Below, in pieces: positions 9,375 to 17,769 of a stretch of DNA of 64,000 bases; position 1 is the first letter of the stretch, and every line of letters starts with the position of its first letter. The stretch covers positions 62,001 through 126,000 of the forward strand of contig NZ_JAGIPR010000002.1 in the NCBI RefSeq assembly GCF_017877355.1, in the 5' to 3' direction. This DNA comes from Chryseobacterium jejuense (GTDB taxonomy: Bacteria; Bacteroidota; Bacteroidia; Flavobacteriales; Weeksellaceae). The notes below the pieces were generated by a model. It ran no database searches. It had not been told where the DNA came from and saw nothing but the letters and a program-made list of their open reading frames with translations. Made by a program: the position numbers and the translations under genes.

Positions 9375-9956
9375 TTATTTAGTTTCTGATAATGTCCAGT
9401 TGAAATAGATGTTAGTGTTAATAAGATCAATAAGAATATCAGCCAGATTAGAATGTTTGCCTAGATTGACAGGTGTTTGTTTTAAAATTTCTTCCAATTG
9501 TTCTTTATTATAATAATGAAACTGTATTTTATTGTTTTCATCCCGAGTAGAATATCCAATTCTGTTTCTTAATAAAACGGTTATCAGGTTATTAAGATCT
9601 TCACTATCATCATCTCTGTATATATCATTGATTACTAGATGGTAATTGCTGTTTTGAATATTGTACTCTTTATGAAAAATTCTTATTAATCTTTCCTTAT
9701 TTAATTTGGTGATTACTTCAATAAGAGCTTGTTTTACTCCTGTAGCACTTCCAAATTCAAATATTCTCCCATCTTTTTTTACAAGAAGTATTGGTCCCTG
9801 ACCTATTAGCATTACTTTTTTATCTTTTGCTTGATAACCGAAGACAAAGATATCATCATAATCTTCTGTGTAACTAATCTCAACGTGATCTCCAGCATTA
9901 TTTAATACATATTTTTCGGCTATTTTTATAATTTCAGTCATGGAATTTTCTTGCAT
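9375..9956 (-). CDS. Hypothetical protein with possible Imm35/YrhB-like N-terminal domain
   Basis: The 193 aa cytosolic protein has no signal peptide. Residues about 25-80 (VFGYQAK, GQGPILLVKKDGRIFEFGSA) resemble the YrhB/Imm35 fold, in which a strand with GPI and a DGRIF-type strand are typical. The rest (about 85-193) is not recognised. It starts 1 bp after the stop of the upstream HEAT-repeat gene, so the two are translationally linked. Imm35 proteins often serve as toxin immunity proteins, but no toxin gene is visible here. Confidence 0.6.
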   Translation of the reverse strand: MQENSMTEIIKIAEKYVLNNAGDHVEISYTEDYDDIFVFGYQAKDKKVMLIGQGPILLVKKDGRIFEFGSATGVKQALIEVITKLNKERLIRIFHKEYNIQNSNYHLVINDIYRDDDSEDLNNLITVLLRNRIGYSTRDENNKIQFHYYNKEQLEEILKQTPVNLGKHSNLADILIDLINTNIYFNWTLSETK

Positions 9957-9957
9957 T

Positions 9958-10476
9958 TTATTTTTTCATTTTCTTAATAGCATCCAGGTAAATCTTCTTG
10001 ATGCTGTTTTTTTCTTCTTTTTCACTGATGTTCTCAAGGGCGGGGAGAAGAGTCTTATTGTGTGGTGTTTTCAGTTTCAGGATTTCTCCCAATGCCAAAG
10101 CAGCACTCCAACGGACAACCGTTCCTTCGTGTTCTGTATTGGCCAGCAGATTGGTAATGGCCAGGTCCAGATTCTCTGGAAATAATTGAGCTGTATTACC
10201 AATCACTTTGGCACTTTCCCATTTTATTCGGGGAGCCTTTTCATTAAGGGTATTGGTAACGAATGTGAATACGGCTTCATCTGCGAGGTTAGGATTCTGC
10301 TTGGTGGCATATTCCATAGCTTCTATGCAGGTTCCTTTTATAGGATCTTTTGCTTTCTCGGCAAAGGCGATCAGTTCATCTGTTGGTAAAGAAGTATTAA
10401 TGATCCATTGGCTGATGATCTCTGTTTTCTCTTTTGCTTTGGTAGCATTATCTTTAAAAAGTTCTTCTATAGTCAT
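9958..10476 (-). CDS. HEAT-repeat-like helical protein
   Basis: The 172 aa product is almost wholly helical with repeated pairs of amphipathic helices; segments such as IKWESAKVIGNTAQ and VVRWSAALALGEIL are typical HEAT-like repeats. There is no signal or membrane segment. Such proteins are usually binding scaffolds. It lies between a small membrane protein (10 bp gap upstream) and the Imm35-like protein (1 bp gap downstream) in one probable operon. Confidence 0.75.
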   Translation of the reverse strand: MTIEELFKDNATKAKEKTEIISQWIINTSLPTDELIAFAEKAKDPIKGTCIEAMEYATKQNPNLADEAVFTFVTNTLNEKAPRIKWESAKVIGNTAQLFPENLDLAITNLLANTEHEGTVVRWSAALALGEILKLKTPHNKTLLPALENISEKEEKNSIKKIYLDAIKKMKK

Positions 10477-10486
10477 GGTGTTGATT

Positions 10487-10621
10487 TTAATTTTTCCAGC
10501 GTTCTAATTTAGGAATTCCTTTGGAAAATAAACCGGCCAGAAAACCGGGGATTACAGAAAGTATAAAAGGCATTGCGAGGGAAACAAAACACCCAGTCTG
10601 TATGTTTCCTAAGAGAATCAT
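10487..10621 (-). CDS. Small hydrophobic protein, 44 aa
   Basis: ATG at 10621 and stop at 10487 give a 44 aa protein with hydrophobic stretches MILLGNIQTG and FVSLAMPFILSVIPGFLAG and a basic end (GIPKLERWKN). A GTG one codon upstream is an alternative start. It lies 10 bp upstream of the HEAT-repeat gene and 23 bp downstream of the outer-membrane barrel gene, all on one strand. The order suggests a real membrane microprotein in the operon. Function unknown. Confidence 0.55.
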   Translation of the reverse strand: MILLGNIQTGCFVSLAMPFILSVIPGFLAGLFSKGIPKLERWKN

Positions 10622-10644
10622 CACTATTAAAAATAATAAGAAGC

Positions 10645-12810
10645 TTATTGATTCATTCTGCTTCTTTCCTCCTCATTCCCGAAATTTCTATCCTTAGATT
10701 TCAAATCATTATTTCCGAATCTGTAGCTTAATGAAAGCCTGAATCCTCTTGTATAATTATTGTTTCTGAAATTGGTTTCAATCCCATTAGACTGATAAGA
10801 GATCAGAGGCCTTTGGCTGTTCAGAAGATCAGTTCCGGTAAGAGATACTGAAAACTTTTTATCCAGACACAATACTTTTACGGTAACATCCAGAATATTC
10901 ATCGTAGAAATATGGAAGATCTGGTATCTGCCCGGAAGTTGTAAGCCATAATTAACACTTAAGGAAACTGTTTTTTTCTTGTTAAGGGTAAAGTCATTAT
11001 TGCTGTACATGTAAGCATTGTAACCATCAATAGAGGCTGTGTAAGGAACTTTAGATTTTACATTCTGATAATTAACATTAAACCCTGAAAAGCTGTTCCA
11101 CCATTTTACAGCGCTGAAATTATAAGAAGTTGAAAAACCGATCTGATAAGTGTCAGCATAATTCATAGGTGTATTTCTGGTAACATTGGTTTCAGGATTT
11201 AAAATAGACAATGCCTGCCCGAAATCTGAAACTTTTGAATAATATAATGAAGAAGTCCATTTTTGTCCCTTGATATAGGAAAACTCTAAATTATCAATAA
11301 TAGAAGGCTTCAAATAAGGATTGCCCTCAGAATAGTAAAACGGACTTGTTCTCACCACAAACGGATTCAGATAATCAAAATCCGGACGTCTGATCCTTCT
11401 GTTATAATTCAGTGAAAAAGAATGATTGGTATTCATGGTATACGTAAGATAAGCAGTTGGAAACAGTTTGATATAATCATTTTTATCAGTTTGATTACGG
11501 TTCTCAGAAAACCCGATTGTTTGAGTAGCTTCAGCGCGTAATCCAAGCTTAGCTTCCCATTGACTGTTGAATTTTCTGCTCAATGAAAAATACAAAGCTT
11601 CATTGTATTCCTTATAAATGAAAGTATTGGATTGATCCGTATTAAGTACAGCATTCCCTGTTTCTTTATTGTATGCTGAAAAATTATTGTCAGTACGGGT
11701 AAAAGAAAAACGGCCGCCGAAATTAAGATCTGCCCAAGAAAGTTTGGTTTCCAGATCTGCTTTCCCAGAATAATTTCGAATTTTGTTCACGTTGGAATTC
11801 AATGCTGAAAAATATGTGCCGGAAAGCATTTGCATGTGGGCGTCAAGTTCACTGCCATAGAAATCCCTTACATCATCCTTTTTATAGTTAAAGAAATCAA
11901 AATCTGTGGTTAGTACAGTTTTAGCACTGTCCATTTTTATAGTATTAAACCAGTTTAAGCTGTTAATATTAGGTTTATTGGAAGATTCAGTTTCAGAAGA
12001 AATGAAAGAAGTTGGCTGGGATGTTTCATAACTCATTCTTGATGTAAGTGGTGAACTTGAACCATTTTCTTTACTGAAACTACCCAAATATTTTACTCCG
12101 GTTGTCCATTGATCTGTGATTTTATAGTCAGCTCCAAAGCTGATGCCCAGATTTTTATTTTTACTTGTACTTTGAGTATTCATAACCCATAATTCGTTCT
12201 GATAATAAGTATTGGTTTGGGAACTCGAGTGAAACTTTTGTTGTTCTACATATACAGAAGATTGAAGAGAAAGTCTTCCATGATTATAATTAAACATTCC
12301 CTGAACACTGTTTCCGGCATAGAACCTCTGGGTATAATTGGTGCCTACACTGGCATTCCATGAATTACTTTTAGCTGTTTTAAGCTTAATATTGATGATA
12401 CCGTTGTTTCCTTCCGCTTCATATTTTGCTGGTGGAGAAGTGATAACCTCAATACTTTTAATATTATCCGAAGGAATGGTTTTCAGGAAAGCAGCAACTT
12501 CACTGGCTGGAATTTTTTGAAGACGGTCATCAATCATAATCAATACATCACCTTTCCCCACGATGGAAATCGTTTCATCTTGAACTCTTACCATCGGAGC
12601 AGATTTTAAAGCATCCAAAGCGTTACCACCTGTTGAAGCAGTTGAGTTTTCAACATTATAAATCAATCGGTCTACTTTTCTTTCAATAATTTTTTTCTGC
12701 ATTTTTATCACAACAGTTTCTAAAGAAGTTTCATTTTTGGTTTCCTTTTCCTGAGCATTCATTGTGTTTAAGAATAAAAGGAGTATCACTGGAAGGAGTA
12801 AAGTTTTCAT
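10645..12810 (-). CDS. Outer-membrane beta-barrel (TonB-receptor-like) protein
   Basis: The 721 aa protein has a signal peptide (MKTLLLPVILLLFLNTMNAQ), then a plug-like domain (about 50-135: NALDALKSAPMVRVQDE, IKSIEVITSPPAKYEAEG) and a long barrel rich in alternating aromatic strands, ending in YRFG plus a charged tail. It lacks the usual N-terminal CarboxypepD-like domain. This layout fits the outer-membrane beta-barrel family common in Bacteroidota, often linked to peptide or metal uptake; substrate unknown. It is transcribed divergently from a LytS/LytTR operon, and the shared gap contains a 21 bp-period direct repeat, so control by that regulator is likely. Confidence 0.85.
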   Translation of the reverse strand: MKTLLLPVILLLFLNTMNAQEKETKNETSLETVVIKMQKKIIERKVDRLIYNVENSTASTGGNALDALKSAPMVRVQDETISIVGKGDVLIMIDDRLQKIPASEVAAFLKTIPSDNIKSIEVITSPPAKYEAEGNNGIINIKLKTAKSNSWNASVGTNYTQRFYAGNSVQGMFNYNHGRLSLQSSVYVEQQKFHSSSQTNTYYQNELWVMNTQSTSKNKNLGISFGADYKITDQWTTGVKYLGSFSKENGSSSPLTSRMSYETSQPTSFISSETESSNKPNINSLNWFNTIKMDSAKTVLTTDFDFFNYKKDDVRDFYGSELDAHMQMLSGTYFSALNSNVNKIRNYSGKADLETKLSWADLNFGGRFSFTRTDNNFSAYNKETGNAVLNTDQSNTFIYKEYNEALYFSLSRKFNSQWEAKLGLRAEATQTIGFSENRNQTDKNDYIKLFPTAYLTYTMNTNHSFSLNYNRRIRRPDFDYLNPFVVRTSPFYYSEGNPYLKPSIIDNLEFSYIKGQKWTSSLYYSKVSDFGQALSILNPETNVTRNTPMNYADTYQIGFSTSYNFSAVKWWNSFSGFNVNYQNVKSKVPYTASIDGYNAYMYSNNDFTLNKKKTVSLSVNYGLQLPGRYQIFHISTMNILDVTVKVLCLDKKFSVSLTGTDLLNSQRPLISYQSNGIETNFRNNNYTRGFRLSLSYRFGNNDLKSKDRNFGNEEERSRMNQ

Positions 12811-12857
12811 GTCTTTATTTTTCAGTAAAACTGGGGCATTGAGCTAGCTGAAACCAA

Positions 12858-12893
12858 TTTTATCGACGTTCCTGGGGTTTTTGTCGACAAACC
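12858..12893. promoter_or_regulatory. 21 bp-period direct repeat, candidate LytTR binding site
   Basis: TTTTATCGACGTTCC (12858-12872) and TTTTGTCGACAAACC (12879-12893) match at 11 of 15 positions, exactly 21 bp apart. LytTR regulators bind two 9 bp direct repeats separated by 12 bp, which gives the same period. The site is 48-83 bp upstream of the outer-membrane barrel gene and 54-89 bp upstream of the LytS-type kinase gene. Confidence 0.5.
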
Positions 12894-12946
12894 CGTTGCG
12901 GAGCTTTTCCATAAAAACCTATTTTTACAAAAAAATAATAACCGAT

Positions 12947-13969
12947 ATGGGAAAACTATATCTGAATAAAAAGACAGAGGCTGGCCTGCATATCTTATTT
13001 TGGCTGCTGATTCTGTATTTTATGTTGGTGGGCAAACCACTTTCTTTCGAAATACCGGAGCTGGACCTATTCTTTAAAACCTATGCTGTAGTTTTTGTGC
13101 TGACCTTCTATTTTAATTATGTCATGGTAATGCCTAGGATCTTCAAAGATTTTAAATGGATAAAGCTATTGGCCGGAATTATCATTACTTATCTGTTCTT
13201 TACATTAACCCGATTTGTGATTGAACAAATTCTTACAGACTGGTGGCTAGGGCAGGTGAATTACACAAATCCGGTTCTGGGAAGCTATCTTCTGGATAAT
13301 CTTGCCTACAGCAGTAAGCCTATTATTTTTAGCTCATTTTTATGGTTGATTATCCATGTGATAAGACTCTTAGAATATAATAAGGTGATTCTGGAAGAAC
13401 AGAAAAATACGGAAATCAAATTCCTTAAAGCACAGATCAATCCGCATTTTATTTTTAATACCTTAAATAATATCTATTCAATGGTTCATTTCCAATCTCC
13501 GGAATCCCTTTCTGCTATTGAAAAGCTGAGCAGCATCATGCGTTTTACCACTTATGAGGCCCAAAAAGAACATATTGCCCTGTCAGAAGAGCTGGATTAT
13601 ATAAAAGCTTATATAGAGCTGGAGGAATTAAGACACTATGAAAATAATATCGTAAAATGGCAGTCCGGAATTAAAGATGAAAAACAAAGAATAGCACCCT
13701 ATATTTTGTCGCCATTGATAGAAAATGCATTGAAACACGGAGCTTATTCAGAGAAAGATCCCATTGAAATCAATATAATTTCTGACGATAAGAATCTGAA
13801 TTTTGAAGTCATTAATTCTATAGGAAATAAAAAAACAGATAAACTGGGCGGTATTGGCTTGGATAACCTTAAAAATAGGTTAGATATGCTGTATCACGGT
13901 AAATATAAACTGGAAACCATCCGTATTGAAAATAAATTTAAAGCATCCATACAAATTCAACTTTCATGA
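12947..13969 (+). CDS. LytS-type sensor histidine kinase
   Basis: The 340 aa protein starts with about four transmembrane helices (residues 12-140) and then has the His_kinase motif KAQINPHFIFNTLNNIYS with phospho-acceptor His near residue 167, followed by a HATPase region (SPLIENALKHG, GGIGLDNLKNRL). Start chosen at ATG 12947 (MGKLYLNKK); upstream codons look non-coding. Its stop overlaps the start of the response regulator gene by 4 nt (ATGA), so the pair are translationally coupled. The signal sensed is unknown. Confidence 0.9.
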   Translation: MGKLYLNKKTEAGLHILFWLLILYFMLVGKPLSFEIPELDLFFKTYAVVFVLTFYFNYVMVMPRIFKDFKWIKLLAGIIITYLFFTLTRFVIEQILTDWWLGQVNYTNPVLGSYLLDNLAYSSKPIIFSSFLWLIIHVIRLLEYNKVILEEQKNTEIKFLKAQINPHFIFNTLNNIYSMVHFQSPESLSAIEKLSSIMRFTTYEAQKEHIALSEELDYIKAYIELEELRHYENNIVKWQSGIKDEKQRIAPYILSPLIENALKHGAYSEKDPIEINIISDDKNLNFEVINSIGNKKTDKLGGIGLDNLKNRLDMLYHGKYKLETIRIENKFKASIQIQLS

Positions 13970-14670
13970 AACAAAAGATCAATTGTATTATCCTTGATGA
14001 TGAACCCTTTGCGGTAAGGCTTTTAAATGATTATGCCCTAAAAACAGATCTGCTGAATATCATCTATGCCGGAAGTGATGTGTATGAAGTCATGAAATTG
14101 TTGGGTTCAGAAAGTATAGATCTTATTTTTATTGATATTCAGATGCCTGAACTTACAGGAATTGAAATGATGAAAATGTTCAATAAGAATCATAATTTCA
14201 TCGTAACCACTGCCTATGCTGAATATGCTCTGGAAGCTTTCGATTTTCATGTTGTCGATTTTTTACTGAAACCTATTACTTTCAATCGTTTTTATCAGGG
14301 AGTACAGAAATTTATACAATGGCAGCAGGCCTTCATTCCCGAACCGCAGATGGATCATCTTTTTGTGCGGTCAGACAGAAAATACTACAAAATAGCCTTT
14401 GATGAGGTCATTTATATTGAAGGATTAAAAGATTATATCAGAATTCACACCATCAATGATAAAGTGATGGTGCTTGAAAATATGAAAGATATTTTAGAAA
14501 AGCTTCCTGAAAACAGGTTTATGAGGATTCATCGGTCTTACATCATAGCGACTGATAAAATCAAAGTCATTGAAGGAAACCGTATTCAGATGAGAAACCA
14601 GGACTTTGTGACAGTAGGAGAGACCTACCGGAAACTTTTCTCAGAATGGATTGAAAGCAGTGGAAGATAA
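13966..14670 (+). CDS. LytTR-family response regulator
   Basis: The 234 aa protein has a receiver domain (acidic pocket ILDDEP, phospho-acceptor Asp57 in FIDIQMPELTG, and conserved Lys in FLLKPI) and a C-terminal LytTR DNA-binding domain (about 128-232: FVRSDRKYYKI, IYIEGLKDYI, RIHRSYII). LytTR proteins bind pairs of 9 bp direct repeats one or two helical turns apart. Such a pair (21 bp period) lies just upstream of this operon, suggesting autoregulation and control of the divergent outer-membrane gene. Confidence 0.93.
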   Translation: MKQKINCIILDDEPFAVRLLNDYALKTDLLNIIYAGSDVYEVMKLLGSESIDLIFIDIQMPELTGIEMMKMFNKNHNFIVTTAYAEYALEAFDFHVVDFLLKPITFNRFYQGVQKFIQWQQAFIPEPQMDHLFVRSDRKYYKIAFDEVIYIEGLKDYIRIHTINDKVMVLENMKDILEKLPENRFMRIHRSYIIATDKIKVIEGNRIQMRNQDFVTVGETYRKLFSEWIESSGR

Positions 14671-14878
14671 AACCGCTAGATGTGTAAATAGGTTGTTTTT
14701 TTATTGACCTAGGAATCAGGAGCGTTAAGAAAATTTCAATGTAATCCGTTAAAAAATTCCCACTGTCTGAGCATGGCTGGCCCATCGAATCGAAGCTGTA
14801 TCAAGCGATCCATGCGAGTTTGGGAATTTTAGGAGTATATTTAAATTTTTAGCAGATGATTCCAGTCTTGAACTTTTG

Positions 14879-14906
14879 TATACTTTTGTTTCAAGACAAA
14901 AGTATA
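14879..14906. repeat. Hairpin repeat between convergent genes
   Basis: TATACTTTTGT (14879-14889) pairs perfectly with ACAAAAGTATA (14896-14906) around a 6 nt loop. It lies 22 bp after the stop of the minus-strand hydrolase gene and may terminate it. The remaining gap 14671-14878 shows nothing else. Confidence 0.5.
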
Positions 14907-14927
14907 ACAAGAAAAATCTGCAAGAAC

Positions 14928-15860
14928 CTATTGACAATGTTTCAACATCCAATAATAAATCTCATTCAGCACCTGTTCCCGTATCTCCTCATTTAAAATT
15001 TCATGACGCATTCCCGGATAGATCTTTGCATTCACATCCTGAAATCCATCAGCTTTTAAATGGTTAACGGTAAGTATAACTCCTTTACTGAAATCGCCAA
15101 TCGGATCATCCTGTCCGCTTACAAACAGAAAAGGGAACGATGGCGAAATAGAAGCAGCCCAATTTCTTGAGGTTGCTCTTTTATAAACAGTAAACAGGGT
15201 ATAAAAAGCATTGTGAGTGAAAGGAATTCCACACAATTCATCCTGTTCAAAAGCTGTCCTGTTTTTAGGATTAATGCTGAGCCAACTCGTATCACCAAAG
15301 TCTTTATCATTTTTAAAATGCTTATTGTTTACCTTCGTAAAAACAGAATTTAAAAAAGTACGATGATGAGGTGCTATCATATTAGCTAATGATAAGTAGC
15401 CTCTTAATACATCAATTCCCGGTAAAGGTCCGCCAGTACCTGTAATGATGGCCCCTGCAAATTTTTTACTGGCTCGCTGAAGAAGGCAACGGGTAATAAA
15501 CGATCCCATCGAATGTCCCAATATAAAATGAGGAACATCCGGATATTGCGCTGCAAGATGATCTGCCATCATTTCTGCATCAGCAATTAATCTCTCATCC
15601 GGTTTCTCAAGCTGAAAGAAACCAATATCTTTTTTCTCTTTTACAGATTTTCCATGGCCCAGATGGTCATACGTAAGCACTGCAATTCCATGATTGGCAA
15701 AGAACTCTGCTATTTCTGCATATCTTCCACTGTGTTCCTGCATACCGTGTACGATGAGGAGGGTGGCTTTTGCTGTTTGTGGGAAAAATAGAGTGGAGAA
15801 CAGCAGGGAGTCGCTGTTCATATTGGAGACTAAATAATCAGACTTTTTTAAAATAACCAT
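14928..15860 (-). CDS. Alpha/beta hydrolase, monoacylglycerol lipase-like
   Basis: The 310 aa protein has the full serine-hydrolase set: oxyanion HG (LIVHGMQEHSGRYAE), LTYDHLGHGKS, nucleophile elbow GHSMG, acid FVSGQDDPIG and His in PGMRHEILNE. The HGMxEHSxRY plus DHxGHGxS pattern is that of the monoacylglycerol lipase / lysophospholipase (PldB-like) group. No signal peptide is seen, so it is probably cytosolic. It begins 5 bp after the stop of the NACHT gene on the same strand and would now be read from that gene's promoter or a weak internal one. Confidence 0.88.
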   Translation of the reverse strand: MVILKKSDYLVSNMNSDSLLFSTLFFPQTAKATLLIVHGMQEHSGRYAEIAEFFANHGIAVLTYDHLGHGKSVKEKKDIGFFQLEKPDERLIADAEMMADHLAAQYPDVPHFILGHSMGSFITRCLLQRASKKFAGAIITGTGGPLPGIDVLRGYLSLANMIAPHHRTFLNSVFTKVNNKHFKNDKDFGDTSWLSINPKNRTAFEQDELCGIPFTHNAFYTLFTVYKRATSRNWAASISPSFPFLFVSGQDDPIGDFSKGVILTVNHLKADGFQDVNAKIYPGMRHEILNEEIREQVLNEIYYWMLKHCQ

Positions 15861-15865
15861 ATGTA

Positions 15866-17605
15866 TTAATAATGAGATTTAAAAGCAAAATCAATTAAGG
15901 GCCTATTTGAGTTATCAATATTTACTATAAAATTATCAATTAAATCAAAAAAAGCTAATTTGTTTTCATTAAGAATTAGAATCTCAGTTGCAATTTGGGC
16001 ATCCTTAATACTTTTACCACTGATGATCAAATTTATATTATCACTTGGAGTAAAAGTGTTTTCCTTAATAAACTTATTGAATATCTCTGTAAATTCTTTT
16101 GAATAAAATAGTATTTCTTTGAAGTTTTTAAAAGAATTTATTACGTTTTTAAGGCTTCCTTCTAGTTTTGTCAAACTTATATCATTTTCGAATTTATATT
16201 GATTACTTCTATAAAATTGATTAATATGTTCTTTAATGTAATATTTTTTAAATTCATAAGGGTATAGCTCAGATATTAATTCCAATAAGAATGTATGAAG
16301 ACCTTTATGGTTATGTTTTTCTGCTAATTCTTTTAAAAAATCCTTTCGAGTTTCTTCATTTAAATTAAATATATATCTCGCAGCAAAATATTCTTGAATA
16401 GATCTATGAATAAAACTTAAAATATTTCCATCTTCAATTATTAGAGACATAGCGACTTTTAAATCTTCAAGGTAATTTTCAATATTAAGATTAATCTTAT
16501 AATTTTTAATAATGTCTCTAATAATAGATTCAAATTGCAATTGGGTAAAATTAAATAGGTTTTGGAAATAGCTTATAAAGGCAAAAGCATTCAATAGAAA
16601 TTCAAATTTTTCTCTTTCAAGTTTTGAAAGCTTTGGTCTTCGATAGCCACTTTTAGAATAGGTTTCATGTTTTTCAAATAGTGCATCAAATACTTGCCAA
16701 TAAAATTGAGATTTTTTAGGAGGTATTTTAGGGTAGCTTTCATATGAATTCATAAAAAGAATTAAAAAAAGAGGATTATTAAGTAATTCTAAATATTTTG
16801 AATTAGCTTTTAGTTTTAAAGTGTTAATAACTGCAGAAGCTAATTCTTCATTGTTGAAAAGTTGTTTTTTTATAAATATTTTTACTTGCTCAAATCCTTC
16901 TATGCCACTTAAGTAAATATTAGTAAACCCTTCTAAATTTGTAGCAGCTGTAAATGGTCTCGTTGTTAAGATGAATTTGTTTTTAGAAAATTTAGTTACA
17001 AAGTCTGTGAAATCCTTTGTTATAATATTTTTGATTTCACTATCTAGTTCATCATAACCGTCAAGAAAAAAAATAAATTCACCACTTTCAAACATTTTTT
17101 CAAGTGTTTGAGTATCTAACCCTATTTTATTGAATATTAAATGGTCACTAAAAGCTATGAACATATAATTTTCAGTTATTTTTTTCTTCTTTGTGTTTTT
17201 AGAAATTTCAATTTCGTTGAAATCTCTAAAATTAAAAATCACAGGAATTTTATAGGATTTTACTACACATTCAATATAAAATTTTTTAATAAAGGTGGTT
17301 TTTCCTGATCCACCATTTGCAATTATAGTAACATTATTTGTCTTGTCTAGGAAGTCATTAAAGTTATTTATATTAAGGTTTAGATCAATATTATTAATTG
17401 TTTTTAATTTTAATGGGAAATAAATTTTGCTTAATAAAACATTTTCTTTGTGAAGAATTGTTTTTATATAAGAAAACTTTTTAGCATTACCTGTTGTATA
17501 CTCGATGATTTTATTGCTAATTATTTGCTTTAATTTTGGCTCGACAATATTTTTTAATTTTTCACCAAGGTATTTAGCTAATTCAAAAGTTGTTTTTTCA
17601 TCCAT
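15866..17605 (-). CDS. NACHT-domain NTPase, candidate antiphage defence protein
   Basis: The 579 aa protein has a short helical N-terminal region (1-90), then a NACHT module: Walker A ANGGSGKTT (residues 96-104), Walker B FIFFLDGYDEL (177-187) with the extra acidic residues typical of NACHT rather than plain AAA+, sensor arginine in LTTRP (213-217), and the winged-helix element FIHRSIQEYFAARYI (398-412). Residues 420-579 form a short helical C-terminal domain, with no long repeat array. Bacterial NACHT proteins of this size have been shown to defend against phage in other species. The gene is strikingly AT-rich (many Asn, Lys, Ile) compared with its neighbours and separates the hydrolase from purA, as expected of acquired DNA. 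There is no separate effector domain. Confidence 0.82.
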   Translation of the reverse strand: MDEKTTFELAKYLGEKLKNIVEPKLKQIISNKIIEYTTGNAKKFSYIKTILHKENVLLSKIYFPLKLKTINNIDLNLNINNFNDFLDKTNNVTIIANGGSGKTTFIKKFYIECVVKSYKIPVIFNFRDFNEIEISKNTKKKKITENYMFIAFSDHLIFNKIGLDTQTLEKMFESGEFIFFLDGYDELDSEIKNIITKDFTDFVTKFSKNKFILTTRPFTAATNLEGFTNIYLSGIEGFEQVKIFIKKQLFNNEELASAVINTLKLKANSKYLELLNNPLFLILFMNSYESYPKIPPKKSQFYWQVFDALFEKHETYSKSGYRRPKLSKLEREKFEFLLNAFAFISYFQNLFNFTQLQFESIIRDIIKNYKINLNIENYLEDLKVAMSLIIEDGNILSFIHRSIQEYFAARYIFNLNEETRKDFLKELAEKHNHKGLHTFLLELISELYPYEFKKYYIKEHINQFYRSNQYKFENDISLTKLEGSLKNVINSFKNFKEILFYSKEFTEIFNKFIKENTFTPSDNINLIISGKSIKDAQIATEILILNENKLAFFDLIDNFIVNIDNSNRPLIDFAFKSHY

Positions 17606-17711
17606 TGTTTAATGATACTTAATAGATATAAATTTAGCTAAAAAAAGTAGAATAAAAAGTTTGTTTTGATAGATGATTTTCACCCTACCCAAAAATAAAT
17701 ATCCCCTATAA

Positions 17712-17743
17712 TTTGGCAGTCATTTTTTTTAAAAGTAATTTTG
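17712..17743 (+). promoter_or_regulatory. Promoter of purA
   Basis: TTTG (17712-17715) and TAATTTTG (17736-17743) are 20 bp apart, close to the ideal Bacteroidota -33/-7 pair, giving a leader of about 20 nt. Confidence 0.7.
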
Positions 17744-17769
17744 CACGAATCTTAAAACAAAAGTAAAAT

